A DNA stretch of 64,000 nucleotides from Tenericutes bacterium HGW-Tenericutes-2. GTDB lineage: Bacteria; Bacillota_I; Bacilli_A; Acholeplasmatales; Acholeplasmataceae. The stretch covers positions 104,246-168,245 of the forward strand of contig PGXL01000004.1 of NCBI GenBank assembly GCA_002839095.1. Direction: 5' to 3'. The position numbers were made by a program, and so were the translations under genes. Below are positions 46,865 to 56,756 of this stretch, one piece after another. Each line of letters begins with the position of its first letter. The stretch's first letter is position 1. The notes under the pieces were generated by a model that saw only the letters and a program-made list of their open reading frames with translations, was not told the origin of the DNA and searched no databases.

Positions 46865-47015
46865 TCAAATAATGACAACTCGATACTCCATAATTCTATC
46901 GTATTTTTCGCTTCTATAGGATCTTTCAGCAAGTGGTGTCAATGCCTCAAATTCATGACGTCTTTCGAAGAATTCTTTATCTCCATTATTCTTGTTCCAG
47001 TTATGCAGAGTTTTG
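46865..47015 (-). pseudogene. Serine recombinase C-terminal remnant
   Basis: The minus-strand frame ending at TCA 46865 reads KNNGDKEFFERRHEFEALTP...YDRIMEYRVVII. It aligns with the C-terminus of the recombinase at 63109 (KNYTDKEFSENRHTFEALKP...YGKIMNYKVVII). Only the last ~45 codons survive; sequence beyond 47015 is unrelated. Confidence 0.8.
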
Positions 47016-47271
47016 AAAGGGCAAGTGAATATCAAGAAATTAATGGAAAAAAGAAGTTATTTAAAGACAAAAAACATTGGTAACCGGTCAAGGAATTCAT
47101 CCATAATGATAATGATTATTTAAAAGAAGAGTACGATATAAATTTATAAACTCAATATTGAACTTGTAAATATAAACTACAAAATTGTCGGACATGATTT
47201 TGCGGTTTTAATATATGTTGGCAAGATATTATTAAAATATCGAACTAAATAAACTAATAATGTGTATTATA

Positions 47272-47347
47272 GGACATATACGCCCTGTTTTAATTTAATT
47301 TTAATTGATAAAATATCAGTATAGGGTTTTATAAAAAACGATAGGGG
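47272..47347 (+). promoter_or_regulatory. Shared accessory promoter block, copy C
   Basis: GGACATATACGC (47272-47283), TGTTTT (47286-47291), 17 bp, TAAAAT (47309-47314), then CGATAGGGG (47339-47347), which supplies the ribosome-binding site for the giant Rhs gene. Confidence 0.7.
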
Positions 47348-47357
47348 ATAATTGAAT

Positions 47358-50300
47358 ATGTTCAAAAAAAGAGCAATAAATGATCGCAAAATCTTGATTT
47401 TGGTGAGACTACTAGATGCCAGCAAGAAGTTTTTGATTTTTTTAGCTTTGTTTGGTCAATTGTGGAGCATAGTACCATGGAATTCTTTACAAGTGAAAGC
47501 TTCAATTGATCTAAGCCAAGAACTTTCAACTGATGGTCCATCATTAGCTAAGTATCCTACAACATCTGACTCTGATTTTGAACAGAGTAAAGTCGCAATT
47601 CAATCAGAAATAATTGATGATAGAACCGCAACATCAAAAACATTTCGCAAAATTGATGGAACTTATGAGATAGCCGTGTATAATGATGTCATTCATTATC
47701 AAGAAAATGGTGAATGGAAACAAATTGATAATAGCTTAAATGATTTGGGAGATGAACTTGAAAATAAAGCAAATCACTTTAAGGTAAAGTTCCCTAAAAA
47801 GCTAGATGATAACAAACAAATCAAATTAACTCTAGATAGTTATAGTATTGATTGGAATGTGCTCAATATTAATTCTTCATCAGTCTCTTATGATGATACA
47901 AAAATAGACACTAGTAATATAAAAGAGTTGCCTAACATCAACCAATCCGTTTTATATTCAAATATACAACCTTATGCTGATATTGAATATATTATCACAG
48001 GTAGCAAGGTTAAAGAAAACATCATCTTAAGTCAGTATGTATCTGATTTTAGTATGACATTTGCGTATAAATTGAAGGATTTAGAGTTAGTTCAGGGAGA
48101 ACATGGTGAAGTATATTTCACGAATGGAAGTAATGAGATTGTATTCTCGATAAAAGATTTATATATGATTGATAGTGATTATAACGAATCATTTGATATT
48201 GATATAGATGTAGTTAAGACAGGCCATAAAACTTATTTGTTAAAGGTGACTCCTAGTGATAATTGGCTGGGAAATGCATCCTATCCTGTTAAAATTGATC
48301 CTACAATAAGTCTTAGTGGAGACCTTGGTTATCTCAAGGACAAATACACCTATGGTACAACAGGAAGTAATTCAACATCAAATTTCATAAAATCAGGTAA
48401 TAGTGGAACTTATAGATATAGATCATATTTTGAAATTGACCTCAGCATAATTCCTATTGATACCAATGTAACGTACAGTCATTTAGAACTTGATGTTTAT
48501 CAAACATCTAATTACTGTGATTTGGATTGTCAAATTAACATTCGTGAAGTGAAAGAGTATATTGAATTTGATAGCATAAAAGGATCTGATGATAATAATA
48601 TTGACAATAGCATTGACAATTCTATAGATATTGAAGATAGAATAATCGATTATCGAATGGTAAACAAATTAGATTCAGTTCAACACTATTATTTTGATAT
48701 TACTGAATTGTTATTCAAATGGCAGAATAACGATGATGATAAAAGAATAATTGAATTGAGAAATGAAGATGAAACTATTGTTGATTATGTATTCTTTGAT
48801 TCTACTGAGAATTCATCAGGTATCAAACCATTACTTGAGATTGGTTATATAGATTCTACTGGACTTAAAGATTATTGGACTTACAGTAATCAAAATGCTG
48901 GTCTTGCTGGTGGTGGGTATGTCTCAGACTTTACTGGAAAACTAACTTTTATTAGAAATGATTTGTCATTTTCTACTGAAAGACAAAGTTTGAGTTCATC
49001 TTTCACATACAATCAGACACAATTAGATTCTGATGTAGGATATGGTTTGGGTTGGCAATCAGGTTACAATATAAAGGTAACTCCAATCATTGAAGATGAA
49101 GAATATATGATAACCGATAGTAGTGGAAACAAAACTCATTATTATTCCACATCATGCGATTACAGAATTACAGATGAATACCCTATGAACTATGAATGCT
49201 TCATTGCTGAAGATGGTAGCGGAAATATCTATGTTCGAGGATATTATGATGATGGGATTTATTTCTATTTAGCTGATCAGTATGTGTTGACGATGAATCA
49301 AATGCTTTATTCATTTGGTTATGATGGATATCTCTCGACAATTCATGATAGAGAGACCCATCAATCTATAATTATTTCAAGAAATTCATCCTATAAAGAT
49401 CAAATTACTCGTATAAGAGATCAAGTAGGAAATAAAATTGACTTTGTCTATGATAATGATTTGCTAGTTGAATCGATTTTATCTCTAAAGCAAGCTGATG
49501 AGACTTTTAACCCCATAGAGAAAATAAAATACTATTATGATTCGACAACTGTAACAGGTAAGAATGTGCTAGACACTATTGAATACTACAAAAATTATGA
49601 CTCGGCAATGTCTATGACTTTGGATGTTACAGCAAACTATTCGTATTATTCGGATGGTAAACTCAATGAAGCCTACATAATTGATGGAGTCAAAGTAGAA
49701 TATGGGTATGAAAATGACAAAGTATCTATTGTGACATCATATTTCGGATCTTCTATTTATGGACAATTAAGTTATAATTATGGTTTACTGGAGACCACGA
49801 TAACTGATCACAATAACAAATTCATTATATACAAGTTTGATACTTATGGACATACAGTAAATATGATTGATAGTTTTGGGAATGCTCAATTCTTTAAATA
49901 TCTAAACCTTTTCAAATATGAAATTCATGATGATATAAACAATGATCAGGTTGCTGATATTTTGTTTATTAATGCAGAACCAAATTATAATAATAATCAT
50001 AAATTAGTTTCTAAATCTAATCCCATAAAAACAATTATCAATCCAGTATCTAATCATAGTTTTGAACAAGAAAATATCCTTACTGCTGGTGCTAGATGGA
50101 ATCTATATGTCAATGGTGTTTTTGAAGATGGAAGTCATTTATCTCTACCTATAGTCACAGATGAAGAAAGTTTATTTGGGACACAATCAGTAAAACTGGA
50201 TTATAATCTCCTTTCAGGTTATATGGAATTGAGACAAGATGTATTACTGAAAGATGATATCTATACCTTAATCGCATACGTAAAAAATGATTCAAACGGT

Positions 50301-53300
50301 GATGACGCCTTCATAGAAGTTAAAATCGATAGAAATGGAACAATTGAAACCTTCACATCAGATACTGTAACAAATGATGGAGGTTGGCATGAAGTGAGAT
50401 TGCAATTTGATACGGATGCAGATTATGAAGATGTTACAATTAGTTTGAAAAATGGCAATATTGGAGCAGTGTTTTTTGACAACATCCAAATTATGAATGG
50501 ATTTACTGATACACGACTGAATCAATTAGATGATTCTTCTTTTGAATTATCAACACCTGAAAGTTCCGGATGGTCAAACATGTCTAGTCCAAATATCTCT
50601 TTATTTGATCATACATCGATGACCACAGAATTTGAACAAAGCATGTTAGGTAGTCATTCTATCGAGATTATAGGTGATCCCACACAAATAATCGCAACGT
50701 CAAACGCTATTACAGATATGCTTAATTTTGGATTGGCAAATGGAACATTGGTAGTTGGTGGTTGGGCAAAATCAGAGGGTACACCTACTTCTATGGCATA
50801 TCAATCTGGAATGGATGTTAATGATATTAATAGATTATTTAGAATCAATGTCAAAATCTATGGCGATGGAATGGTTTTATTGCATGAATATTATATAGAT
50901 TTTGATCCTATGATCGAAGGTTGGCAATACGTATTAGAAGAAATTGCTTTAGATGATGATGTGGAGTTTGTTCAAATTGCGCTAGAATATCAAGGTGAAG
51001 GAAAAGTATACTTCGATGCATTACAAGTTTATTATGAAAGAATGAACACAGATTATGTTTATGACTCAAATGGACATTTGATATCAAAAACGGATTCAAG
51101 TTATGTCTCAACTATATTTGAGTATGGTAATCTAAAAGATAATAGACCAACGAAAATTATACAAGGGAACAAAATTATTGAATTATCTACTATTGATGAC
51201 GATTCATTCGTTGAAGAGATTACTGTAAACAATGTCCATTCTGATCCAACATATAATTATAATGGTCAGGTTACATCGTTGATTATCGGCGATACTAATT
51301 CAGATTACTTTTCTACTTCAACAACATATTTATCAACTGGATTTAATCAATATATCCAATTACAAACTAATGAATTTGGAAAAACAACTACTTTCTATCA
51401 TGATACTCTGACTGGTTTATTGAAAGCTATTGAAGATGCGAAAGGTGAAGACTTGTACTATGAATATGATAATGAAGGGAAACTTGTTAGGGTTATTAGT
51501 TTGACTGATCATAATTTTCTAGGAAGTAATGTTCACGGTTATATTGAATATGAATATGATTCTCAAGACAGATTGGAATATATCATCATGAATAAAGATG
51601 CAAGTGGTAATCCTCTCTATTTTTACAAAATCGTGTATGATGGGGATCGCATGAAGAGTGTTTATGTGAATTCTCAGAAATTAATGGAATATACATATCA
51701 GACAGATGTTAATGGAACTTATGAGACAAACAGAATTGATTCACAAGAATATGGTAATGGAGATAAAATCGAATTTATTTATACTGACGAAGGACAAATA
51801 GGCGAAGTATGGTTTGGTAACTATGAAGAAGATACATTTAAAGAATTTTCTTATGAATATGATCAATCAGGAAATCTAGCGATATTTAACACATACTCCT
51901 ATGATTCGTTTTCTGAAGAGTATGAAGTCATATACTCAGAATATTATTCATACGATTCTGCTGGTAGAATCAAGCAAGTTGTTGATCAAGAAGGTAATCT
52001 AGTAAAATATCAATATGACTCAGATGGAAACTTATCATCAATTTATTTTAATATTGATGGAAACTCTAGCAATACAAACTACTTTCACAATCAGTGTTTT
52101 TCCTACACAGGAAGCGAATGTACATCTACATCTAGTTTATTCGATAAAACGCAATATAATTCTCAAAGTAGTTTAGCGATCATAAAAGATTACGAGTATG
52201 AATCAAGTGCAATGTACAGATTAGATTACATTAACCTTATAACAGGAACAACAAACTTATTTAAACAGGATTTTGTGTATGAAGACATTACAACTAATGG
52301 AACAACTAGTATAAGAATAAAAGAGATCCAATACAATATTCATAATGATGAATCAATTGATTATCAATATGTTTACAGCTATGATAGCCTAGGAAACATC
52401 GTCATGGTCAAGTACTATGAAGGTGGTACCCTAAAAATCACAGAAAGCTATGTCTATGATGCGTTGAACCAACTCATCATTGAAAGCATACGAGATGAGG
52501 ATTACTTGATCACTGAGCTCAGTGATACAAACTATACCAAGTATTTTTATTACAACGAATATAGAAATATCACAGACATCAAAACATTTTTATATGGTCA
52601 AACAGATCGTATTGAGATCATCATCCCTGAAGGCTTCATGGAAAATTATGGCACTTACTGGATCGACTATGTGCTGCTCAATGATATCTATGAGCCAGGA
52701 ATGGTATGTAATATTGATATTAATTCTCAATTCACACCTACGTTCTCGTTTTTCGCCGATGCTGGAAATACAGATATTACAGATCTGTTAACCATTGAGT
52801 ATGATCAATATGCGGTAGACACATCGACAGCGGGTTATTATTTGATAGAAGGCTATGCTTCAGATGATTTTGGAGATTATGCCATCTCTTTTGGTTTTGT
52901 CATCAAGGTTGGAAATCCGAGCAGTTTAAGAACACCACAACATCATATTGAGTTCACCTATGATGACATATGGAAGGATCAGCTGATCAGTTATGGTGTC
53001 ATCGATTACATCAATGGTATTCCCCAGACCGTAGTGACTTCACATGAATACATCTATGACGATCAAGGGAACCCGATTGAAATAACCAACTTCTTTTACA
53101 ATGATGACAATCCACTCACAGACAACTATTGGCACCACGCCAAACTTGAGTATGATGGTAGACAATTAGCGAGCATCACGATCTATAACAGTGCTATCGA
53201 GATTGCAGCAAATGAGGTCATCAAGATACAATATACATATGATGATCAAGGTTTCCGTATTGGAAAAGAAATCGGAAACAGCAAGATCGAATACAAGCTT

Positions 53301-54275
53301 CAAGGTGATAAGGTCATCTATGAGACGGATGGTACCTATGAGATCATCTATACATACGATTATGATGGAACCATCATCTCCTTTGAATATAGAGATGACA
53401 CCCACGCTTGGAAAGAATACTTCTTCATGAGAGATCAGCAGGGAGATATCACCAAGATCGTTGATAAAGATGGTACAATCATTGTAGAATATCAATACGA
53501 CGCGTGGGGTAACATCATATCCAAGGTCGATAATTCCGGTTTTAATCTATCTGATATCAATGCATACACGTATAGGGGATATCGATATGATAGTGAAATC
53601 AATCTTTACTACTTGAACAGTCGATATTACAACCCTGAAATTGGTAGATTTATTAATGCTGATGGACTTACTGGAAATCCAGGTAATAAACTATCAAACA
53701 ATATGTATATTTATGTTGATAACAATCCAATAATGGGATATGATCCTACAGGCATGTTTAATTGGGGTATTTTTTGGAAAGTAACAGGTGGTGTCGTTGG
53801 TGCTGTGGTAGCTACCGTAATCGTCGCAGCATCTGGTGGAACAACAATACCAATAATTATTGCTATTACCAGTGGTTATATCATAGGCTCAAACATTGCC
53901 ACTGTTATTGAATCCGAAATTTACATTAATAATAGCGATGTGTCATCAATGGATAGTGCTCGTGCTGAAGAATTATTAAGTGGAAATGATACTACTGGAC
54001 TTAGCCGAGATGAAAAACTTGGTTTTATCTATTACCTTCAAGAGAATTACTCTGATCGTTATTCAAACTGGACTACAGGAGAAATGTTGAGGGAGTTTGA
54101 GTATCATGATAGATTATACAACTCATTTTCATGTTTAGGTTTTGAATCCGACATTAATGGAAACTGGATTGAACGACAAGTATACAAAGCGCAGTATGTC
54201 GATTTTGAAACCACTCAGACAACCAAAACGTATATAAGACGCATTTTTGGAAATGCTTGGCCATTCGGAGACTAA
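47358..54275 (+). CDS. Giant WapA/Rhs-type polymorphic toxin
   Basis: A 2305-residue exported protein. A hydrophobic N-terminal export segment (about 20-45) is followed by a DNRLRE-type surface domain (about 300-490) as in Bacillus WapA. A first YD-repeat block follows (530-860), then two jelly-roll, carbohydrate-binding-like modules (about 895-1050 and 1058-1228). A second YD-repeat block is interrupted by an Ig-like insert (about 1750-1855). The Rhs core is YDAWGNI...YRGYRYDS...LNSRYYNPEIGRFINADG...NNPIMGYDPTG (about 2047-2133). The ~170-residue tip (FNWGIFWKVTGG... to the end) has a hydrophobic stretch and an unrecognised C-terminal domain. The Rhs shell encloses and delivers the tip to competitors. 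Start ATG 47358 follows AGGGGA. A lipoprotein gene follows 2 bases later. Confidence 0.92.
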   Translation: MFKKRAINDRKILILVRLLDASKKFLIFLALFGQLWSIVPWNSLQVKASIDLSQELSTDGPSLAKYPTTSDSDFEQSKVAIQSEIIDDRTATSKTFRKIDGTYEIAVYNDVIHYQENGEWKQIDNSLNDLGDELENKANHFKVKFPKKLDDNKQIKLTLDSYSIDWNVLNINSSSVSYDDTKIDTSNIKELPNINQSVLYSNIQPYADIEYIITGSKVKENIILSQYVSDFSMTFAYKLKDLELVQGEHGEVYFTNGSNEIVFSIKDLYMIDSDYNESFDIDIDVVKTGHKTYLLKVTPSDNWLGNASYPVKIDPTISLSGDLGYLKDKYTYGTTGSNSTSNFIKSGNSGTYRYRSYFEIDLSIIPIDTNVTYSHLELDVYQTSNYCDLDCQINIREVKEYIEFDSIKGSDDNNIDNSIDNSIDIEDRIIDYRMVNKLDSVQHYYFDITELLFKWQNNDDDKRIIELRNEDETIVDYVFFDSTENSSGIKPLLEIGYIDSTGLKDYWTYSNQNAGLAGGGYVSDFTGKLTFIRNDLSFSTERQSLSSSFTYNQTQLDSDVGYGLGWQSGYNIKVTPIIEDEEYMITDSSGNKTHYYSTSCDYRITDEYPMNYECFIAEDGSGNIYVRGYYDDGIYFYLADQYVLTMNQMLYSFGYDGYLSTIHDRETHQSIIISRNSSYKDQITRIRDQVGNKIDFVYDNDLLVESILSLKQADETFNPIEKIKYYYDSTTVTGKNVLDTIEYYKNYDSAMSMTLDVTANYSYYSDGKLNEAYIIDGVKVEYGYENDKVSIVTSYFGSSIYGQLSYNYGLLETTITDHNNKFIIYKFDTYGHTVNMIDSFGNAQFFKYLNLFKYEIHDDINNDQVADILFINAEPNYNNNHKLVSKSNPIKTIINPVSNHSFEQENILTAGARWNLYVNGVFEDGSHLSLPIVTDEESLFGTQSVKLDYNLLSGYMELRQDVLLKDDIYTLIAYVKNDSNGDDAFIEVKIDRNGTIETFTSDTVTNDGGWHEVRLQFDTDADYEDVTISLKNGNIGAVFFDNIQIMNGFTDTRLNQLDDSSFELSTPESSGWSNMSSPNISLFDHTSMTTEFEQSMLGSHSIEIIGDPTQIIATSNAITDMLNFGLANGTLVVGGWAKSEGTPTSMAYQSGMDVNDINRLFRINVKIYGDGMVLLHEYYIDFDPMIEGWQYVLEEIALDDDVEFVQIALEYQGEGKVYFDALQVYYERMNTDYVYDSNGHLISKTDSSYVSTIFEYGNLKDNRPTKIIQGNKIIELSTIDDDSFVEEITVNNVHSDPTYNYNGQVTSLIIGDTNSDYFSTSTTYLSTGFNQYIQLQTNEFGKTTTFYHDTLTGLLKAIEDAKGEDLYYEYDNEGKLVRVISLTDHNFLGSNVHGYIEYEYDSQDRLEYIIMNKDASGNPLYFYKIVYDGDRMKSVYVNSQKLMEYTYQTDVNGTYETNRIDSQEYGNGDKIEFIYTDEGQIGEVWFGNYEEDTFKEFSYEYDQSGNLAIFNTYSYDSFSEEYEVIYSEYYSYDSAGRIKQVVDQEGNLVKYQYDSDGNLSSIYFNIDGNSSNTNYFHNQCFSYTGSECTSTSSLFDKTQYNSQSSLAIIKDYEYESSAMYRLDYINLITGTTNLFKQDFVYEDITTNGTTSIRIKEIQYNIHNDESIDYQYVYSYDSLGNIVMVKYYEGGTLKITESYVYDALNQLIIESIRDEDYLITELSDTNYTKYFYYNEYRNITDIKTFLYGQTDRIEIIIPEGFMENYGTYWIDYVLLNDIYEPGMVCNIDINSQFTPTFSFFADAGNTDITDLLTIEYDQYAVDTSTAGYYLIEGYASDDFGDYAISFGFVIKVGNPSSLRTPQHHIEFTYDDIWKDQLISYGVIDYINGIPQTVVTSHEYIYDDQGNPIEITNFFYNDDNPLTDNYWHHAKLEYDGRQLASITIYNSAIEIAANEVIKIQYTYDDQGFRIGKEIGNSKIEYKLQGDKVIYETDGTYEIIYTYDYDGTIISFEYRDDTHAWKEYFFMRDQQGDITKIVDKDGTIIVEYQYDAWGNIISKVDNSGFNLSDINAYTYRGYRYDSEINLYYLNSRYYNPEIGRFINADGLTGNPGNKLSNNMYIYVDNNPIMGYDPTGMFNWGIFWKVTGGVVGAVVATVIVAASGGTTIPIIIAITSGYIIGSNIATVIESEIYINNSDVSSMDSARAEELLSGNDTTGLSRDEKLGFIYYLQENYSDRYSNWTTGEMLREFEYHDRLYNSFSCLGFESDINGNWIERQVYKAQYVDFETTQTTKTYIRRIFGNAWPFGD

Positions 54276-54277
54276 TT

Positions 54278-54889
54278 ATGAAAAAGTTAATTTTGATAAC
54301 ATTATTTTTGATATTGACCCTATTGAGCGGGTGCACTTCAAGTACGAGCTATTCATCATACTCAAATTGGAATGTCACTGATGAAGATTTCACAAGCCTT
54401 TACAAAAATGAAGTTGAATTATTGATTACCGATCTTGCATCGAACTACAATATCGTGGAGGTTCAGCAAACTTCAGAATTAGATAATGATAGTTTTGAAA
54501 TCAGGTATTCGATTAACGATTTTGATATTGTATTCATTTTTATTAACGATGTTTCTGTAGCATACTTTTCCGCTCAGTTATGGCACTATGAGGAGAGTTT
54601 TGATAACCTATTCCAATTTTCTAAATATGAAAATTACTTAGCGTTTATTGATGTTGTGACAAACAGATTGGTTTTTGATTATCAAGGAGGAATTCAAAGT
54701 TATCGGTTGATTTATGATGAAAAACTCGAAGATTACGGTAAGTGCTGTTATTTTTATCATTCTGATGATTTAACAGGGGATATTGGGTATTCAATTATGT
54801 GGAATCATCAACTTTCTTCAAGTGATACAAGAAGTGTCGTAATTTTCAAATATAGAGGTCTTCTTAGAAATCAACACAATATTGACTAA
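54278..54889 (+). CDS. Lipoprotein, presumed immunity to the giant Rhs toxin
   Basis: A 203-residue lipoprotein from ATG 54278; the signal ends LLSGC with C19. The mature part is acidic and aromatic-rich (TDEDFTSLYKNEVELLITDLASNYNIVEVQQ) and matches no family I know. It begins 2 bases after the Rhs stop. Immunity as a surface lipoprotein would mean the toxin acts at, or is stopped at, the outer face of the membrane. Inferred from position. Confidence 0.6.
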   Translation: MKKLILITLFLILTLLSGCTSSTSYSSYSNWNVTDEDFTSLYKNEVELLITDLASNYNIVEVQQTSELDNDSFEIRYSINDFDIVFIFINDVSVAYFSAQLWHYEESFDNLFQFSKYENYLAFIDVVTNRLVFDYQGGIQSYRLIYDEKLEDYGKCCYFYHSDDLTGDIGYSIMWNHQLSSSDTRSVVIFKYRGLLRNQHNID

Positions 54890-55204
54890 GGGGGTCTTTC
54901 ATCATCGATAGATTTTAAATTTTGTTTTTAAGTAAGTTTCAATTACTCGTGCTAAACTTACACTAGACTATTCAAAATTTCTTGAATACGATTGCCTGTT
55001 GAAGACATTGAGATCAACTCCTTCCTTATATTCTAACATAAGTAGGATTCTTACTCTTTGTGTCTAACTGTTCTATATTAACAGTTGACACCAATAAAAT
55101 ATTATTGATTAATTTGATTTGAGTTTGTAAAAGTGAGATAATGATATAATGTCAATAAAGGGAATAAGAAAAGTAATAATGAAGCTTGATTTCAAGAAAG
55201 TTAA

Positions 55205-55486
55205 GTTTCTCACGTCCGAAAAGTCTTGTAAATAGGAACATAAAATGGCATAAAATATGTTTCCCACACACAAAATTCTGCATTTTTGCGATCAACGGCA
55301 GTAACTTATCGCACATGCATTGACATTACATTTCCAGTAAAATATGTTTCTCATGTTCGAAAAGTCTTGTCTATGGGAACATAAAATGGCAAAAAATATG
55401 TTTCCCACGCACAATATTCTGCATTTTCGCGAGCAATGGCAGTAACTCAACGCATGTAGAGTCTATCACGTTGCTTTCATTAAAAT
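55205..55486 (+). repeat. 141-bp tandem duplication
   Basis: Two copies of a unit beginning GTTTCTCA(C/T)GT(C/T)CGAAAAG start at 55205 and 55346, each continuing through GGAACATAAAATGGCA and ATTCTGCATTTT. The units differ at scattered positions. The second copy runs into DR2. Confidence 0.75.
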
Positions 55487-55609
55487 AACACTTGTTATAT
55501 ACTTGACACATACTTGACAACACTCTATTTTTAACTCAAATTTATAAAAATCAGCCATCAGATGACCTTCATAGGTATCCGATGGCTTTTTTTGTCTATA
55601 TGTGCAAAT
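55395..55609. repeat. Direct repeat DR2 flanking the giant Rhs locus
   Basis: Same order of landmarks as DR1: TATGTTTCCCACGCACA, ATTCTGCATTTTCGCGAGCAA, ACTTGACACATACTTGACAA (55501-55520), hairpin AGCCATC/GATGGCT and TCTATATG. Orientation is the same as DR1, so the 8.6 kb between them could be lost by one recombination. Confidence 0.7.
55553..55594 (+). terminator. Terminator hairpin of DR2
   Basis: AGCCATC...GATGGCT stem followed by a T-run; the same hairpin appears at 46771 and 63015. Confidence 0.75.
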
Positions 55610-55758
55610 TTCGTCCATTGTGGGAACATATTTTTTGTTAAAAAATGGCCTTTTTTGTCTGAATGGTTGTCTTACGCAACATATTTTTCTTGAAAAAGTA
55701 CTTAAAAATTCAAGTATACAATAAAAAAAACGGCAAAAAATGTAACAATTGTATAAAG

Positions 55759-55789
55759 TGTTGCAAATGTAACATGTCAGTGCTATAAT
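55759..55789 (+). promoter_or_regulatory. Promoter and candidate TetR operator of the ABC operon
   Basis: TTGCAA (55761-55766), 17 bp, TATAAT (55784-55789). A near-palindrome TGTTGCAAATGTAACA at 55759-55774 overlaps the -35, and another TGTAACA occurs at 55741. The operon's last gene is a TetR regulator, so this is the likely autoregulatory site. An ACAAC/GTTGT hairpin lies in the leader. Confidence 0.65.
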
Positions 55790-55856
55790 TGAAATTAATG
55801 ATATGACAACATCCAGTTGTGTTCAGATAATAATATGACGATAGGAGAATATGCTT

Positions 55857-56756
55857 ATGATAGAAGTGAAAAATCTGACAAAAGATTTCGGATATAATCG
55901 GGGGGTTTTTGATATATCCTTTGAAGTTAAAGAGGGTGAAGTATTCGGTTTTCTTGGTCCCAATGGTGCGGGGAAAACCACGACAATAAGAATGCTCATG
56001 GGTTTTTCTCAACCCGATAAAGGAACTGTATCCATTAACAGCAATGATTGTTGGAAAGATTACTCTTCGATATTGGGCGAAGTCGGTTATATTCCTGGTG
56101 AGGTTGCACTACCAGACGGACTGAGTGGACTTGAGTTCATCGATATGATGAAAAAAATGCGGCATGCAGAAGAGTCTAGGGTTACTTACTTACTGGATTT
56201 ATTTGAATTGAATCCAAATCAGAGCATGAAAAAGATGTCCATAGGGGATAAGAGAAAGCTGGCAATTGTATCAGCCTTCATGTCGGATCCCAAAATTTTG
56301 ATACTCGATGAACCAACCAGCGGCTTAGATCCTATCATGCAAAATAAATTTATCGAGTTAATCAAAACCGAGAAGAAAAGAGGGAAAACAATCCTTCTTT
56401 CAACTCATATATTTGAGGAAGTGGATGCCTGTTGTGATCGATTGTCGATTATCAAGGAAGGTAAAATCATTTCAACGATTGAGACTGATATCATCAGAAA
56501 TAACGAAAACAAAGTCTTTAAAATTGAGTTTTTGGAAGATAAAGGATATGAGCAATTTATGAAATCGGATTTGAACATTATCTATAGCGATAAAACTAAA
56601 AAGAAGGTGAGAGTAGCAATCAACGATAAAGAGATAAATCGTTTGATTAAGGAAGTCTCTGACAATCAGGTGAAATATTTTTCAGAGTCACAATTTACGC
56701 TCGAAGACTATTTCCTAAATTACTATAAAGATAGCGAGGTTGAGTCATTCCTATGA
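55857..56756 (+). CDS. ABC transporter ATPase 1
   Basis: A ~299-residue cytoplasmic ATPase of the ABC-2/drug-export type: Walker A GPNGAGKTTT, signature replaced by MSIGDKRKLAI, Walker B ILILDEPTSGLDP and H-loop LSTHIFEE. A ~85-residue C-terminal extension follows. ATG 55857 has AGGAGA 8 bases upstream (ATG 55851 is too close). It overlaps the next ATPase in ATGA; the two are paralogues. Confidence 0.92.
   Translation: MIEVKNLTKDFGYNRGVFDISFEVKEGEVFGFLGPNGAGKTTTIRMLMGFSQPDKGTVSINSNDCWKDYSSILGEVGYIPGEVALPDGLSGLEFIDMMKKMRHAEESRVTYLLDLFELNPNQSMKKMSIGDKRKLAIVSAFMSDPKILILDEPTSGLDPIMQNKFIELIKTEKKRGKTILLSTHIFEEVDACCDRLSIIKEGKIISTIETDIIRNNENKVFKIEFLEDKGYEQFMKSDLNIIYSDKTKKKVRVAINDKEINRLIKEVSDNQVKYFSESQFTLEDYFLNYYKDSEVESFL

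Larger units (their letters stand above)
46243..47271. other. Kilobase gene-poor junction of mobile-element debris
   Basis: No intact gene is seen. The stretch holds a ~20 bp tandem repeat array (46418), the left copy of a ~220 bp direct repeat ending in a terminator (46603-46827), and a dead serine-recombinase tail on the minus strand (46865-47015). The last 250 bases carry no recognisable feature until promoter copy C. Confidence 0.6.
54890..55758. other. Gene-free junction with tandem and direct repeats
   Basis: No gene is seen. About 300 AT-rich bases without features are followed by a 141 bp tandem duplication (from 55205), direct repeat DR2 (55395-55609) with its terminator, and AT-rich sequence up to the ABC operon promoter. 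Confidence 0.6.

Noticed and set aside
46829..47083. 84-residue plus-strand frame
   Set aside because: It lies over the minus-strand recombinase remnant, which explains the sequence better.
48590..48630. Short tandem repeat of GACAATAGCATT-type units
   Set aside because: It codes an Asp/Asn/Ser-rich linker in the Rhs protein; too short to be a CRISPR or regulatory array.
53166..53495. Frames on both strands inside the giant Rhs
   Set aside because: Result of the higher-GC patch; no start signals and no protein family.
55710..56012. Minus-strand frame over the ABC operon promoter
   Set aside because: It overlaps the ABC ATPase start and the promoter; the peptide looks random.
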